A DNA stretch of 64,000 bases from Pseudofabraea citricarpa. Taxonomy: Eukaryota; Ascomycota; Leotiomycetes; Helotiales; Dermateaceae. Below the pieces are notes generated by a model. That model saw only the letters and a list, made by a program, of their open reading frames with translations. It was not told the origin of the DNA and did not search any database. The stretch is taken from positions 1,128,501 to 1,192,500 of the forward strand of contig JAPWGK010000001.1 of assembly GCA_029641185.1 (NCBI GenBank), in the 5' to 3' direction. This document shows, one piece after another, positions 34,883-47,187 of the stretch (position 1 is its first letter; every line of letters begins with the position of its first letter). The translations under genes were made by a program, and so were the position numbers.

Positions 34883-36312
34883 ATGAGTATGCTTTCAAGT
34901 GTCACGCGCGTCAGCGCTCTGAGTGTCGCCACTACTCTTAGTGCTGGGACACCCACATGCAGCACTGCTGCAAATTCTATCAAGGAACCAGAGCTATCAG
35001 AGAAGGATGTTGAGCTCGCAGTGCCACAGACCAAACAGTCTAGCGAGCCATCATATCCGGAAGGAGGAAAACGAGCATGGAGTGTTGTCTTCGGGTCCTG
35101 GTGTTCTCTTTTCTCGGCTTTAGGAATTATGAATACCATGGGCTCATATGAAGCCTACATTTCCAAAAACCAACTGAAAGGATACAGCCCAGGGGATGTG
35201 GGATGGATTTTTAGCATGTATGCTTTCCTCACATTCGGGGGAGGAATCATCATTGGACCAGCTTTTGATAAGTATGGGCCAAGATGGTTAGTCCTTGCTG
35301 GAAGTATTGGAGTATCTCTCAGCATGCTCCTTCTTGGAAATTGTCATGGTAAGCGAGCCGCCTTTATTGACACATTTCATATATTGATGATGGATTAGAT
35401 TACTGGCAATTCATGGTCGTCTTCGGTGTTCTCGGTGGCCTGGGCTCAGCACTGATATTCTCACCATCGCTCGCCATAATTCGACATTACTTTATGAAAC
35501 GCCAGGGAGCGGCGACAGGAATAGCCGCAACAGGAGGGGCAATCGGTGGGATTATCTTCCCATTGATGCTCCAGTATTTGATCCCATCCTACGGATTCAA
35601 CATAGCTACCAAGGCTATCGGCGCAATTACGGTCTTCTTATGCTTCCTCTCCAACATCTTCATCCGACCTCGTCTAACACCAGGAGGAGGTACCATCTGG
35701 CCCGATGTTCGCATCTTCCGTGATGTGACCTTTTCCACCACGGTGCTAGGTGTCTTCCTCCTGGAGTTTGCCCTTTTCATCCCCCTAACATACATTTCCT
35801 CCTCTGTTACGGCATCAGGATTCTCTACAGCTTTTTCATATAACATCCTCATGTTCATCAATCTTGGATCTGTTTTTGGTCGCGCTTTACCGGGTTTCCT
35901 CGCTGACCGCATCGGCCATTACAATGCCGCCATCCTCGCAATAGCGCTGACCGTCGTCTCCGTCCTGGCTATCTGGTTACCCGCCGGCAATTCCAAAGCA
36001 GGACTTATCATGTTCGCGCTGCTGTTCGGTTTTGGGTCTGGTTCAAATATTAGTCTGACGCCTGTATGTGTCTCGCAACTGTGTCCAGTGGAAAAGATCG
36101 GGCGGTATATCGCTACGTGCTACGCGACAGTTTCTGTGGGCTGCCTCATCGGCGTTCCTATCGCAGGCCAGATCCTAAGCAGTGGCAACACCACATCAAC
36201 TGGATACCGCAATCTAATCTTGTTTGTGGGGTTCTGCTATGTTGGTGGCTTGCTGGCCTTTTCCGTGGCGAGGGTCATGGCTAAAGGCTGGAAGGTCACC
36301 CAGAAATTCTGA
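34883..36312 (+). CDS. MFS transporter, monocarboxylate porter (MCT) type
   Basis: Exons 34883-35348 and 35399-36312 encode 459 aa. After a cytoplasmic N-terminus of about 65 residues there are 12 predicted membrane segments. TM1 starts [20 protein letters not shown], and the loop between TM2 and TM3 reads [16 protein letters not shown] (MFS D-x-x-G-x-R-like motif). [20 protein letters not shown] in TM4-5 and [13 protein letters not shown] [10 protein letters not shown] in the second half are characteristic of fungal monocarboxylate porter-like carriers. The family includes Mch and riboflavin (Mch5) transporters, so the substrate cannot be predicted. The Met at 34883 is the first in frame with a good context (CACCATG). 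The frame crosses the single intron with phase 1. Confidence 0.92.
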
Positions 36313-37447
36313 TCGGATTACCAATTTTTATTTACTTTTTATTGTATTTTGTATCCGTGTTTATTCCTTTACATGTGCGATCTCACTGTTTGTTCCCCCG
36401 AGCGGGGACACACTTCACTATCGAGACTTGCTCCGTTTTTGGTTTTCATACATATACATATTCCTTCCTTTTTTCAGCTACTAAGCATGGCGGATACGGT
36501 ACGGCGTTCGGTCCTTATTTCTAGATGGGGAAAGGGAGACGGAAAACGGAAGAGAAAAAAATAGCTAGAGAGGGGATCAACAGAACTCTCTCCAACCACC
36601 AGAAAAAGTCTTTCATTTACTAAATTTCATTTTACACTGCATAGCGAGCGATACGGACATTCTCCAGAAGACAAAAAAGAGGTGACAAAGAGAAAGAGAA
36701 AAGGGAAAAAAGAAGAATCCCCTTACCTTCTCGCGAGGGGAGGAGGGATTTACAAGCAAGTACGTATTACTGTGGAACTGTCGTCATTCATTTACGTTGT
36801 GTTCTTTCTTGTATGACCAGAAGATACAACACAATACAATACAAATACAATAGCACCTTCGTTAAAACCTGCTCTCTCACTCATTCTTACTCTCATTCTT
36901 CTCTGCATTGAATTGTGATAGGTTCCATGACTTATTTCATGGAAAGGAAAAAGAGATCACTTCTCCCCTACATGAGACCTAAGAGACCTCGAATATCCTT
37001 GATTTGTTTGGATAGAGCACAGCAGGATCTCCATTAGGACATTTCCTCCTTCGGTACCTGATTACTGTGAACTCTAACTTCTCTCCCGTGTTGGGCTAGA
37101 AACAAAACAAGCAGAATGGCGGCACGGCACTGCGCTGTCTCTGTCTCTGTCTTTGTCACTTCCCAGAGGTGTGGGTATTGGAAGAACATATATTGATAGA
37201 TGATGTCTTAGACCCCTTCAGGATGCGGCGCGGCTCCTTGCTTTAAAGAAAATGCCGTGCCCCTGGCAGAATTCCTCTGGTTCCCAAGTACCCGGTTAGA
37301 AGAGACAGGTCCTGCGGAAACGTCTCAGATCTCAATCTCCAACCGCCTCTCCTACATGAGGACTTTTCTAGGGAGACGGGAGGCCCGCTAACCACATGGG
37401 CTCCAAGAATATATTCCACCTACCTAGATACCTAAGCCTTACAAATT
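36313..37447. other. Convergent intergenic region
   Basis: 3' flanks of the MFS gene and of the acyl-CoA dehydrogenase gene. It is AT- and purine-rich, with ACAATACAATACAA repeats near 36828-36850 and CTGTCTCTGTCTCTGTCT near 37136. No gene is seen. Confidence 0.5.
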
Positions 37448-39724
37448 TTACAACATGCTCTTCGGCATCCCCTTGATCGCCTGCCTCACTCCCAAGTCCC
37501 CAAGAACCTCCTCGGCCCCACCAAGGATCGCATCAAACTTGTACCCGCGGTTGAACATCTCAATCACCCTCCCCATACCTGTCTGTGTCAATCCCCGACC
37601 GCCAAAGATCTGTACAGCCTCGTCGGCGATCTCGTGCGCACTACGAGTTGCGAACATCTTGAGCAAACCGATAGGTCCGGCGAGATGGGCAGCTTGTTTT
37701 GCGTACGGCATCAGAGTCATTTGATAAGTGATGTTCTCAAGCCAAGCTTGGTTGGCCTCGCAATGCGCGATCATCTTTGCTAACCTAGAAGGAGTTAGCC
37801 AATGCGAAAAGTAGATGGCAAGGCGAGCTGAGTTGAACTGACTTTTGTCGGATTACTGGTTGCTCGATGAGTTTCTTGCCGAAGACCAGTCGTTGGTTGG
37901 CCCACTTCATACATTCTTCGGTCACGGTGCGCATCGATCTTATAACGCCTGATGCCATCATCCATCGCTCGTGATTAAAATTGCTGAGCTACTTTAAGGT
38001 CAGCGGATCCATTTCTTTTCGTTTGATCAACAAGCCAAGGGGAATAGCCAACCCAGAACTGGTGGTTGCCCCAAAGCAGTTTGTCTCTAGTCTTGTAGAC
38101 TGCAAAGTGAGACAGCCTTGGGTCACCTCGAGCTTGTGATAGTACTACCTAACCGGAGCTGTTTCCACGACCTCGGAATAGAGAGAACTTACGATGACAT
38201 GAATACCCTTATTCTCAACACCCAACAGATTCTCTACTGGGACCTTCACATTATCAAAGGTCACAAATGCCGTACCGGCAGTAGCAGAATAAGACGTCTT
38301 GATTGGCGTAGTCTCAACGCCTTCTCCTCTGGGGATAAGAACAACACTCAATCCCTTATCGGTCTTGACACCAGTCACGAAGTAGTCGGACCATGTACCA
38401 TTGGTGATCCACTTCTTGGTGCCATTGACGATATAGAATTTCCCATCTGGGGTTTTCTCAGCCGTCGTACGGATTCCTGCCACGTCAGATCCTGCAAACG
38501 CTTCAGTGATAGCGAGGCAGATCTTCTTTTTGCCACTGAAACATTCATCTGCAATCTGCTTTTTCCATTGCTCATTATTGGCGAATTGGAGAACCGCTGT
38601 TAGAGAAATGGTCATTCCTGTTCCTGTTAGTGCGTTGCCACGGCTAGACAATAGAGGATTGTGTTACCGGCCATATTGCCATCTTGAAAGCCTCGAGCCT
38701 GCAGTACATGCATTTAGTGATACCATACACAACGCGGCGAAACGTTTAGGAAACGGGTTACGTACATTAGCTCTAGTCATCTCCTGTCCTACAATCATGT
38801 CGTGGAAATAATCCTATGGAGTTAGGTGAGCAATTGGCGTCTGTAACATGACACAAGAAAGATGTGACAAGAATCGGAAGAAGTGACGGGTAGATGACGC
38901 CTCAAGTTGCTACATTTGAAAACCACTGAAGCTTTTCAATGGCTGAGTAACATCATTGGGACCACCAATACCAACGGAGATTAAAAGATAGGTCGTATCT
39001 CAAAAGCAGTGTTCGGGTCATGGGTCAGTCGTCTGACCGACTGAACAATGGTTGAACAGACCAATCTATTAGGAGACACCAATACCTCAATAGATAGAAA
39101 TGTTTGGCAACTTACGAACTCTTCTCCTTTCACAACACCGCCCATGAGCTCCACCCCATGAAGATGTTTCCCGGGACCTAGACGCATGTGAAGGACACCA
39201 GCCTTGGACATCCTATCAATCAATTCCTGGCTGATATGCCTCCCCGTCTTCTCACACTCTTGTGCCTCTGGTGTGACATATATATCGGTGAACTCGCGCA
39301 TAGCCTTCTGCAATCGGCGATGACTATCGTTATAGTACGGGCTCTTGAACTGCGGCGTCAACCACGTCGGCTCCCCATACGGGACCACGCTCAGATCTCC
39401 GGGGTTCTGCGTGATGACTTGGGGTTTCTCGTTTTCGAGGGTGCCGATGCAGAGGTTCGAGTATTTCTGGAGTACTTCTTGTCTGTGTAGGTCTTCGCAG
39501 GAGTCAGCCACTAAGTGGTTTCTTCACGGGATTGGTCGGGAGAACATGCTGTAAAATGCTTCGGTAGCATCTTGACCTGCTACCTGCTTCAACACTGCCT
39601 CTCCACCTGGGTGGGCGTCGAGGAAGTCGGTAACATCGTACACTTTGCTATCGATCACGAACCAGAGGCTCTCGTCCGTATTGTTCTTCGCAACCTCTGC
39701 ACGGGTAAGTGTTTGATGGGGCAT
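37448..39724 (-). CDS. Cytochrome b5 / acyl-CoA dehydrogenase fusion
   Basis: Six exons on the minus strand: 39550-39724, 39116-39492, 38766-38813, 38668-38698, 38193-38617, 37843-37988 and 37448-37784 (seven segments, 512 aa). Residues 1-75 are a cytochrome b5 domain with DVTDFLDAHPGGEAVL (first haem His) and, after the first intron, FYNLHRQEVL (second haem His). The rest is an acyl-CoA dehydrogenase: an N-terminal helical part, GFQDGNMAGMTISLTAVLQF, the beta domain with CLAITEAFAGSDVAGIRT and GTKKWITNG, then SNFNHERWMMASG and QIFGGRGLTQTGMGRVIEMF. It would oxidise an acyl-CoA using FAD; the fused b5 may take electrons. The C-terminus SML is a weak peroxisomal-signal candidate. The first intron uses a GC donor. 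The acceptor of the exon at 38617 could instead be at 38623 (two residues more). FacB lies directly upstream on the same strand. Confidence 0.9.
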
Positions 39725-40420
39725 TGTGAATTTACGTTGATTATAAGAGAGGTATCACGGATGGTAAGTTAAGCAGGAAACGCAAAATGAGGGAATGATT
39801 GATTGGAAATATGAGGAACCCATACATTTCGTTGTTCGAGGACCAAAGCCGGGGTAAAGCTACGATTAGATATTCAAAAATGCCGAGGCATGTGCTTGTC
39901 CAATCATATTTGCCGAATTACAACAGTATGTGCCAGGGGGTTTTCAGGAGAGCACATTCGTAAAAGATAAGAATGGCAGCAATTGTACAAGAGTGACAGA
40001 AATTGCACACTAGTCTATGCAATCTTCTTGATTAAGTGCCACAGGGGAATGAGAACATAACTGTACTAATGTCCGAAATGCTCAATACCCAGAGACATAA
40101 TATACTACAAGCAGTATCTATGAGAACTATGAACACTTTCGTATTGAGAATAGTTTGCAAAGTCCGTAGATTAATACACGGAATAATTTAACTATAGATA
40201 GTCCTAAGAAACATGAATTGTATAAACAGAGATGGCCATCAAATAATCAAAAAGCCAGGTATCAGTAGAACTAAAGAAAACAGCCAGCCGTGATCCATCA
40301 TCTCCTCCGACTTCCACCCCACGCCAAAACCATAGCATTTCATACAAGAATTGCTTAGTACAGTACAAAAGTATGTACTGTTATTTAAAACCTTGACGCC
40401 GTGCCGTTCTTCGTCTTAAA
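39725..40420. other. Intergenic, acyl-CoA dehydrogenase promoter and facB 3' flank
   Basis: AT-rich, with one TACAGTAC (40359). It should contain the dehydrogenase promoter and the facB terminator. No gene is seen. Confidence 0.5.
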
Positions 40421-43208
40421 TCATAATCCAAAAACACCATCAAGCAGGTAAGGGTCATTGCAACCATTGCCTCTACCCATGAGCTCACTAGCAGATAAAT
40501 CCTCCCCCGAGCTTAAACTCTCTTCACTGAAGCTCAACACACTCTGAGCTTGTCCGGGACCAGGTGTGAAGTCGTTCATATTCAGAGCTGTTATGTCCCA
40601 TGTCTCTGTACTCCAGTCTTCATAATTTGACGACGAATAATTTGAGGATGCGGTATGAACAGGCTCTGACTGTAGTGAAAGTGCGGGACCACCATAGATG
40701 GCATCATAAAGATTGGTTTGTCCACCATCAAGTGAACCTAGCAGAGCCTCCCATTCAGAAGCACTCACAGCGGAGGACTTGGCGATCTCAAAGCTGTTAG
40801 AACTAGTGTAATTTGAAGGTGCTTGTGTACCACTGTTAAGATGTGTCGCTTGGCGAGCTCGGGGCTGCGGAGATTGTGGCTGTGAGTGAGCGGGTGTTGT
40901 TCCAAGCGGAAAGTAATCAAGATTTGGGTTTGACTTTTGATGATTGATCACAGGACGGGCTCGCACAGTGGCCGGCAGTTGAGGGGCCGAGCCACGAGCA
41001 TCTCGTTTGGAAAATGAAGATTCTGATCGTATGGAATCGGTCGAAGCGCGGGCATTGTTAGAACTATCCTGGTGAGTTTTCGCGATGTTTGGAAGTGTTG
41101 CTCGCCGCAACTTCTCCTGCTGTGAAAGGAGCTCTCGTTGACTCATACTTGAACTATAGTGGCGTGAAGTTTGAGGTTGGATATTTCTTTTGGAAATTGG
41201 AGGTGAAGGCGTAGGCTTGACACCGATGGCTGCATGTAAAGTGAGATCTGGGCTTCGGGCGGATGGCGACTTCGTGAGTACGGTCAACATCGATGTGGCA
41301 AGTTTCTTGAAATCCGAAGCTCCAGGAGCGTCTCCCTTTTCGAGGTACTGGACAACAACTTCGACCATGCGTTGTCCATCTTGCTTGAGTTTGCCTTCCT
41401 GTTTAAGATCCAAGCCTTGATACAACAGACTCAGACCACAAAGGGTAAGCATCTCATTTTTGTTTAGGCAAAAAGAGAATGACATATTCCTTTCTTCTAG
41501 AAGTTGAACAATTTGAATAATGTGCTTGCTAGAATTAGCAAGTGATATGACTGAAGACGACGACTTGTTGCCCAAAGTTGAACCGACTGCGGGGCGATGA
41601 ATCAAAGAGCGAATGTAATAGAATGCAAGCGACTAGAAAATCGTTAGGATTGTTATATCACTCTAGTCCGGTTGAACTTACTAGTAATGCGGATCGACTT
41701 CCAGTAACATCAGTTGACGGTTTGTCTTGGACGAAGGTAAGCTTAAGATGAGTAGGAAGCTTATCCGACCATTCATTTAATTCAGTATCCAGAGAAGCTA
41801 ATGATTGGAGAGACATCTCGTGAGTTGCAGCAGCTGGATAATTTTGATCGAGCACTTTTGAGAGAATTCGCGACGCACGGAAGAGAGCAAGAGCACTCGA
41901 GATTTTTGTATACTCGCCTGGAAGGGTTGGTTGAAACCCCTTCTCGGTGACATATTCATCATCTGTGTCGGAAGGATACTCTGCATGGATGTCATCTTCC
42001 TTGAGCAGTTTTGGAAGTCCAAGAAGGGCGGCAGAGAAGCTAAGAATGTCAGATGATGCTCATGACAGAAGCGCAATATTACTTACCAGTCCAATGTATA
42101 CAGCGTCCAGAACACCTTCTTTCGTGTTTCTGTTGTTAATGCTCCAAATGAAAATCGTTTTTGACTCTGATGTAATCCTAGGCGATGGGACAATCCTACT
42201 GCAACACCTTTGTAGTGTTGAAGTTTATTGTAATCAGCCTTGGAGATACAATACATCATGGCTAGAATGAGGCATTGGAGAGAAACAAGCGAGTTGTCCA
42301 TAAGTACAGCATCGAGTGATGTTTGCCATTGACTTTCGCACAAGGCGATTTGATCTCGATCGGGCATGTCACTAGATATCCCAGCAATGGCAAAAACAAG
42401 GTAAAGTTGAGCAATCTTGTGTTGGCCTGTGACCTGTTCGGGATCCGATACGAAGTCCTCATATAGCCGCAAAAACGTAGGCTTATGTAGTACAGGGAAC
42501 AATGGAGCCCACTCCTGGAAGAAGACATTCACACATCTGTCGGAAAACATTCGAGGAGGTGCAGCGAAGTTTGATGGTGTTGATTGCCGAGCCACCGGAG
42601 TTGCCTGGTTGTTGAGGAAGGCCTCCGTATTGAATCCAGCAAGGGATTTACCGCTCTCTTGGACTCTACGTTTGAAGGCATCTGCACGATTAGAATCTCG
42701 TATTGCAAATACAAAAGGAAGACTTACCAACGAAAGCCCGTCCGCTCGACGCTCCCATGAAGTACGAATCAGCATTGTCTACTCCCAACAATAGTGGCGA
42801 GGCTTGCACTCGGAATACATCGTCCTTTGGTGGAGGGGTCGTCTCTTTACTGTCGACACTTGGTGTGGTAGCCGCTGACGATACTGACGGGCTGCGATGC
42901 GAGTGCATTTTCGACAACATATCAATTTTCTCTTCCCTCTCCTCCAATAAATCCTTCAATTCTCTGACCTCGCCTTCTAACACTCGCACCCTTTCTTCTA
43001 ACGACTCTGTGTAACCTCGAGGAAAGGCTCGTCGACTGAGCTTATCGCTTGTCTTGCACTCGAAGCCGACATTGGCGCATTGAGAACAGCATGGCCGAAT
43101 ACCATCGCAACGTATCTTCTTCGATCTGCATCTGTCGCAAGCCTGTGCGATCCGACTCTGTGAAGTCTGCCCAACCTTAATCACTTTCATCGGTAGTATT
43201 CCAGGCAT
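40421..43208 (-). CDS. facB: FacB/Cat8-type Zn2Cys6 transcription factor for acetate/C2 use
   Basis: Exons 42728-43208, 42087-42681, 41682-42039 and 40421-41632 encode 881 aa. The N-terminus [20 protein letters not shown] and the binuclear zinc cluster [20 protein letters not shown] followed by QCANVGFEC match FacB/Cat8 almost word for word. A coiled-coil dimerisation segment follows ([23 protein letters not shown]). The middle (about 190-480) is a fungal-specific transcription factor domain with [28 protein letters not shown] and [15 protein letters not shown]. The last 250 residues are Ser/Gln-rich and disordered and end in an acidic segment, the likely activation domain. FacB controls acetyl-CoA synthetase, the glyoxylate cycle and gluconeogenesis in Aspergillus (acu-15 in Neurospora), under carbon repression. 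Its place next to an acyl-CoA dehydrogenase may be meaningful or chance. Confidence 0.95.
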
Positions 43209-45043
43209 CTTGAATCGTCCTCGGTCGGTATTCCTACACTGCCCGTGGTCGGAGGCCTCGGATATTGCAATGTTCTGGAAGCGCGCCTCCCTCGGTATTC
43301 GATGAGTTGTCCCGCCGTATGCTTGAGCAGTATTGAGTAATCCTTTTCACCATCAACTAAGCTGGCTTTCCTGTCACTACTGGCGTGTCGATTTCGTAGT
43401 TGATCGAATAATGTTTGTATCGTGTCTTTTGTGTGTGTGAAGAAAAGAAGAGAGGGAGGGTTAGCGGTGATGGTGGATTATTGCTCAACAAAGTCCCAGA
43501 AGGAAAGCAGCGGGGATCAAGCCACCAAAACCTGGGGGGATGACCGCATGGCTGAGCAAATCACAATCAAGCTGACCAGCAAGCCTTTGCTGCACAATGT
43601 ATGTACGTGCACAGCACCTGTTTTGGGTTGGTATCTTCAACGCACCCCTGTCAAGCCTTGGAAATGCGGGGGTCGAAAGTCATCCATTTTCACCCTTCAC
43701 AACTCCTCGACGGCCTGCTCCAGAGCCATTCCCCGATTGAATTCTTCCTCTCATACGTCAAGCATTTTGGTCCAAGATGTCGATCGTCTGATTATGACCC
43801 TTTCCGTGTGCTGTCGAGCTCCCTGAAGATGATCGTCTAGCCAAACACTGACTGGACCCGTGAAGACCCGCTCTCTTGGCCGAATTGCATGATATGTCTC
43901 TGGGGTCTTGGAACGCGCTTTGTTTAACGCATGGTTGCGGCTTCCATGACATCCTTCTAGATCATAATCGTCTCGCATATCCACGTTTAAAATGGTAAAG
44001 GCAGGATTTCCGCTGCACTTTGGAGAACAGCATCACTCTGTCATCGGGGTTGTATCGAATTGTGAAAGGGAAAGGCTCGTTGTAAACCTGGAACTTCCAA
44101 GAAAGATGTCATTCGCGGCTGGTTGACAATTGCACCATAGCAAAGCAACTATTAACTTCCTCTCGGCTCTAGCAGTGGTTAGTTGATTCTGTCGTCCCAT
44201 GCATTTCCTACTGTAGACAGTAGCCATGTTCGACTTAGTGCATGCCATTTCCAACCACTCCGGTCGCGTGGGAAACTGCCGATTGAATTCCAATGTTGTG
44301 GCTGATGGGAATACGTGCAATGAGCTGGCTACAGGCCGTTGGAAGTGGCAGCAAACCCGCTCGAGCGTGGCATGACCAGTCGACGAAAGTACGGTACGGC
44401 AGCGGAGGGGAGGGCAAAAAGTGTCGACCCTCGGGATTCGGAAAGTCCCTTGCCCAAACCTAGGATTCAGCCTTTACCCCCAACAGATCGCACAAATCCA
44501 GTAATCCTCGTGGCAACAAGGGTTAAATAGGAAGAAGAGATGACCAGTTCTTCCCCGCATGGAGTTATTGAGGTCGGCCATGTCGGTCCTCATGCCAGAT
44601 TGACAAGTTCCTTAATAACAGATGTTCATATATCCCAGATTCAAATAGCCTGAATGACTCTGCACCACTCATAATCACTTTCATAATAAAAAGGGGAAAT
44701 GTGCATATGTGGATGTGTTCGTACTGCGTCCTTCAGGGCCCTATGCTTTCTGCTTTCTGCATCTCTGCATATCTTCAGGAGGATGTCTTTTGTCGCGAGA
44801 AATTGTCGTGGGCTGATCTTATCTTACCCCCGCGGGGTTCTCCACACATCCTTGCTGGGGCGTCTGATTGCGCCTTGCAGGAAGATATTCTCCAATGGAG
44901 AGGTTATAAAAAAGAAGCCTTGTTGGTGAATCGCCTGATTTCTGCTTACTTGGAAAGGATTTGTGTGGGGATTCCCCGGACCCGAACTTCTTCTGATTGC
45001 GAGTCAGGCATGTTGATGGCTGCGGAAGTCCCAGTGCTGCAGC
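43209..45043. other. facB upstream region
   Basis: No gene is supported in 1.8 kb. The part next to facB carries CT-rich and GAGAGG-rich strings; the part toward 45 kb is the 3' flank of the SET gene. Short frames on both strands are chance. Confidence 0.5.
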
Positions 45044-46668
45044 TTAGGAGAAATCTTCCTCTTCATTGGCCTCGTCTCCTTCCTCATCTTTCCGTGCATT
45101 ATCGCCTTCCATCGATCCGAGATATTTCAAAACATTGTCATTTTCGAAGAGTGCTTGCTTCTAGTAGATAGCGGTCAGGTTAGCCTGTTGATCTCAAACA
45201 TGACACACGTCTTTGACTCACCTCGCTATCAAGCGCCTCAAACGCTGCTTCAAGAATGCTGGTCTCGGAAGCTCTCAGCTGCGAAACTGCTTTTTGGCGA
45301 CTCGTGTTGGTAAAACTTCCTATTGTGCCAACATCTTCCTCGCTCCCATATAGTTCCTCCAGTTGTTGGCGAAGACGATCGTGTAGAAGAGCCACTACTC
45401 GGAGTTGAAATACTTCCTTCAATGGATGATCACTTATCAGCGTCTCAAATTTATCCACCTCCTCCGTGACATCCTTTTCTTGCCAGAAGACGTGCAAGGC
45501 ACTCCGTGATCCATCAACTTCTTGCAGAACCCCAAAATCAAGCCCATCCTCTTCGTTTAAGCACATGAGGTATAGAAAGGGGGACACCCATTTTACAGTA
45601 TCTTCTTCTTTTAGAATGCTCACGATGGGTGGTCGGCGAAAGGCAGCTACTTTGGCTTTCCCAAATGGGTCATCTGGAAAGGCCGAAACAGGCAGTATTA
45701 AACTGTTGACACTGCTGGACTCATTAATAAATCCATAGCTGAATAGCATCTCGGCTGGGCTCTTCTCTGTCCCATAGCTTATACTAATTTCAGACCCTAC
45801 TTCCAAGTCCAGATCTGGCCTGAGTAACAGGGCAACGTTGTTTTTGTCGACTTGCTCCCAATATGCATTCGACGTTGCAGAATGATTTGCCATATCAAGA
45901 CAAGGTACCATAGCTTCCCCACTATTCGGTAACTCAAGACTTCTTGATCTGAACCAAGCATCTAGAAGGACCCAATCGGAGATTATGAGGCTATTATCTT
46001 GCCACCAGCATTTTTGACACCAAGAAATGTCTTCGGTTTTCTCACGAAGATCATCAAACTCTTTCTGAAGTTTCTCCATTTTTGCTCTGATAGCAGTCTT
46101 GCAGAAACAGTTAGTAATTTAGTAAGAAAATTTGGGGAGAGAATCACCTCGAGACTCGTTCCAGTTAACATGTATCTCTCCTCCTCGCTCCACATTGTTG
46201 GAACTGGAATTTTTGCTGGGAGCATCTTAACATACTCTGTCCACGGCCCTGAAAGCCCCACATTGTGCTTCTGGCCAACCGATGCAATGGTAATTTGCAT
46301 CAATAGGAACAGCATAGCATGATCTCTCAATCCCTATAGAACCAGTCAGTGATATGCCACTATCGGCTCCGATGAGGTGCAGCAGCACGTACAGAACATC
46401 CCGTCACCTCTAGTAGTTGTCGAAAATGCGGATCTACCTTGGAATGCTCCTCAATGGCCTCAGTAGACAAGATGAGGTCATGCGGGACAATCAAAAGCGT
46501 AGGTGTGTCCGAGATATCTTTCGAGCTCAGAGCCCGCGTCGTGGCGATACCGAAGCCTTTCGATGTACCAAGATCTTGCACAGCCGTATCAAGGAAATCA
46601 ACGTCGTTGAGCTTCGCCCAAGCCGGAAGGGCGGTTATTGGGAGCTGGGCGTACTGCATCTTGGCCAT
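45044..46668 (-). CDS. SET-domain lysine methyltransferase (Rubisco LSMT/ribosomal-protein type)
   Basis: Exons 46393-46668, 46148-46333, 45222-46097 and 45044-45160 encode 484 aa. An LSMT-like split SET domain is visible: SKGFGIATTRALSS near residue 35, CLDMANHSATSNAYWE (the N-H-S motif that binds AdoMet) and SEISISYGTEKSPAEMLFSYGF (catalytic Tyr region). A C-terminal helical substrate-binding domain (about 310-450) and an acidic tail follow. The order matches fungal relatives of yeast Rkm proteins and plant Rubisco LSMT, which methylate lysines of ribosomal or other non-histone proteins. The exact target is unknown. The start MAKMQYAQLP was chosen because nothing upstream in the frame has an ATG. 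Exon phases are all zero, and the final 38 codons come from a small last exon. Confidence 0.88.
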
Positions 46669-47187
46669 TACCAGGCTATTCTTTGATGATTGCACCTTAG
46701 TTATATCAATCTAGTTCTTCTCGCTGTGGTAGGAGTGGATGAATGATGTGAATTTCCCTCGGTGAGAATTCGTGGTGGATACAGTTCTGGAACACGCGCG
46801 GACTTCAACGAATTTCGTAAAGCTGGGCTATTTTCGCATGCACAGTAGAAGCTGCCACCCGGTACTTTTCTCAAGGCGGTCCTTATTGAACATTTCCTTT
46901 TGCTAGAATGAAAAAAAGCATCGATGCATTCGTCAGGTGGTTTTTATGACGTCTGTCACGTGGTACACGTGGCATGTGACAATGTATATCATTCACTTCT
47001 CATTTATGAGTCTCTCAGGTGCTTTCTACCATCGCCGAATCTATTCAAACCCAAGGAGCATTCCCAAATCATCTATGAACAGTTGTTTAAAATACTAAAG
47101 CAAGCTCGTCCGGCCTTTATTATAAACGTGCTTGCCAAAACGCCGGTATGCCATCTATGCCTACTATTACGGTAATGATGATGATTT
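46669..47187. other. Intergenic, SET gene promoter and SAC gene 3' flank
   Basis: 519 bases with the palindrome-like CACGTGGTACACGTGGCATGTG string near 46960 (E-box-like CACGTG twice, counting ACACGTGG). No gene is seen. Confidence 0.45.
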
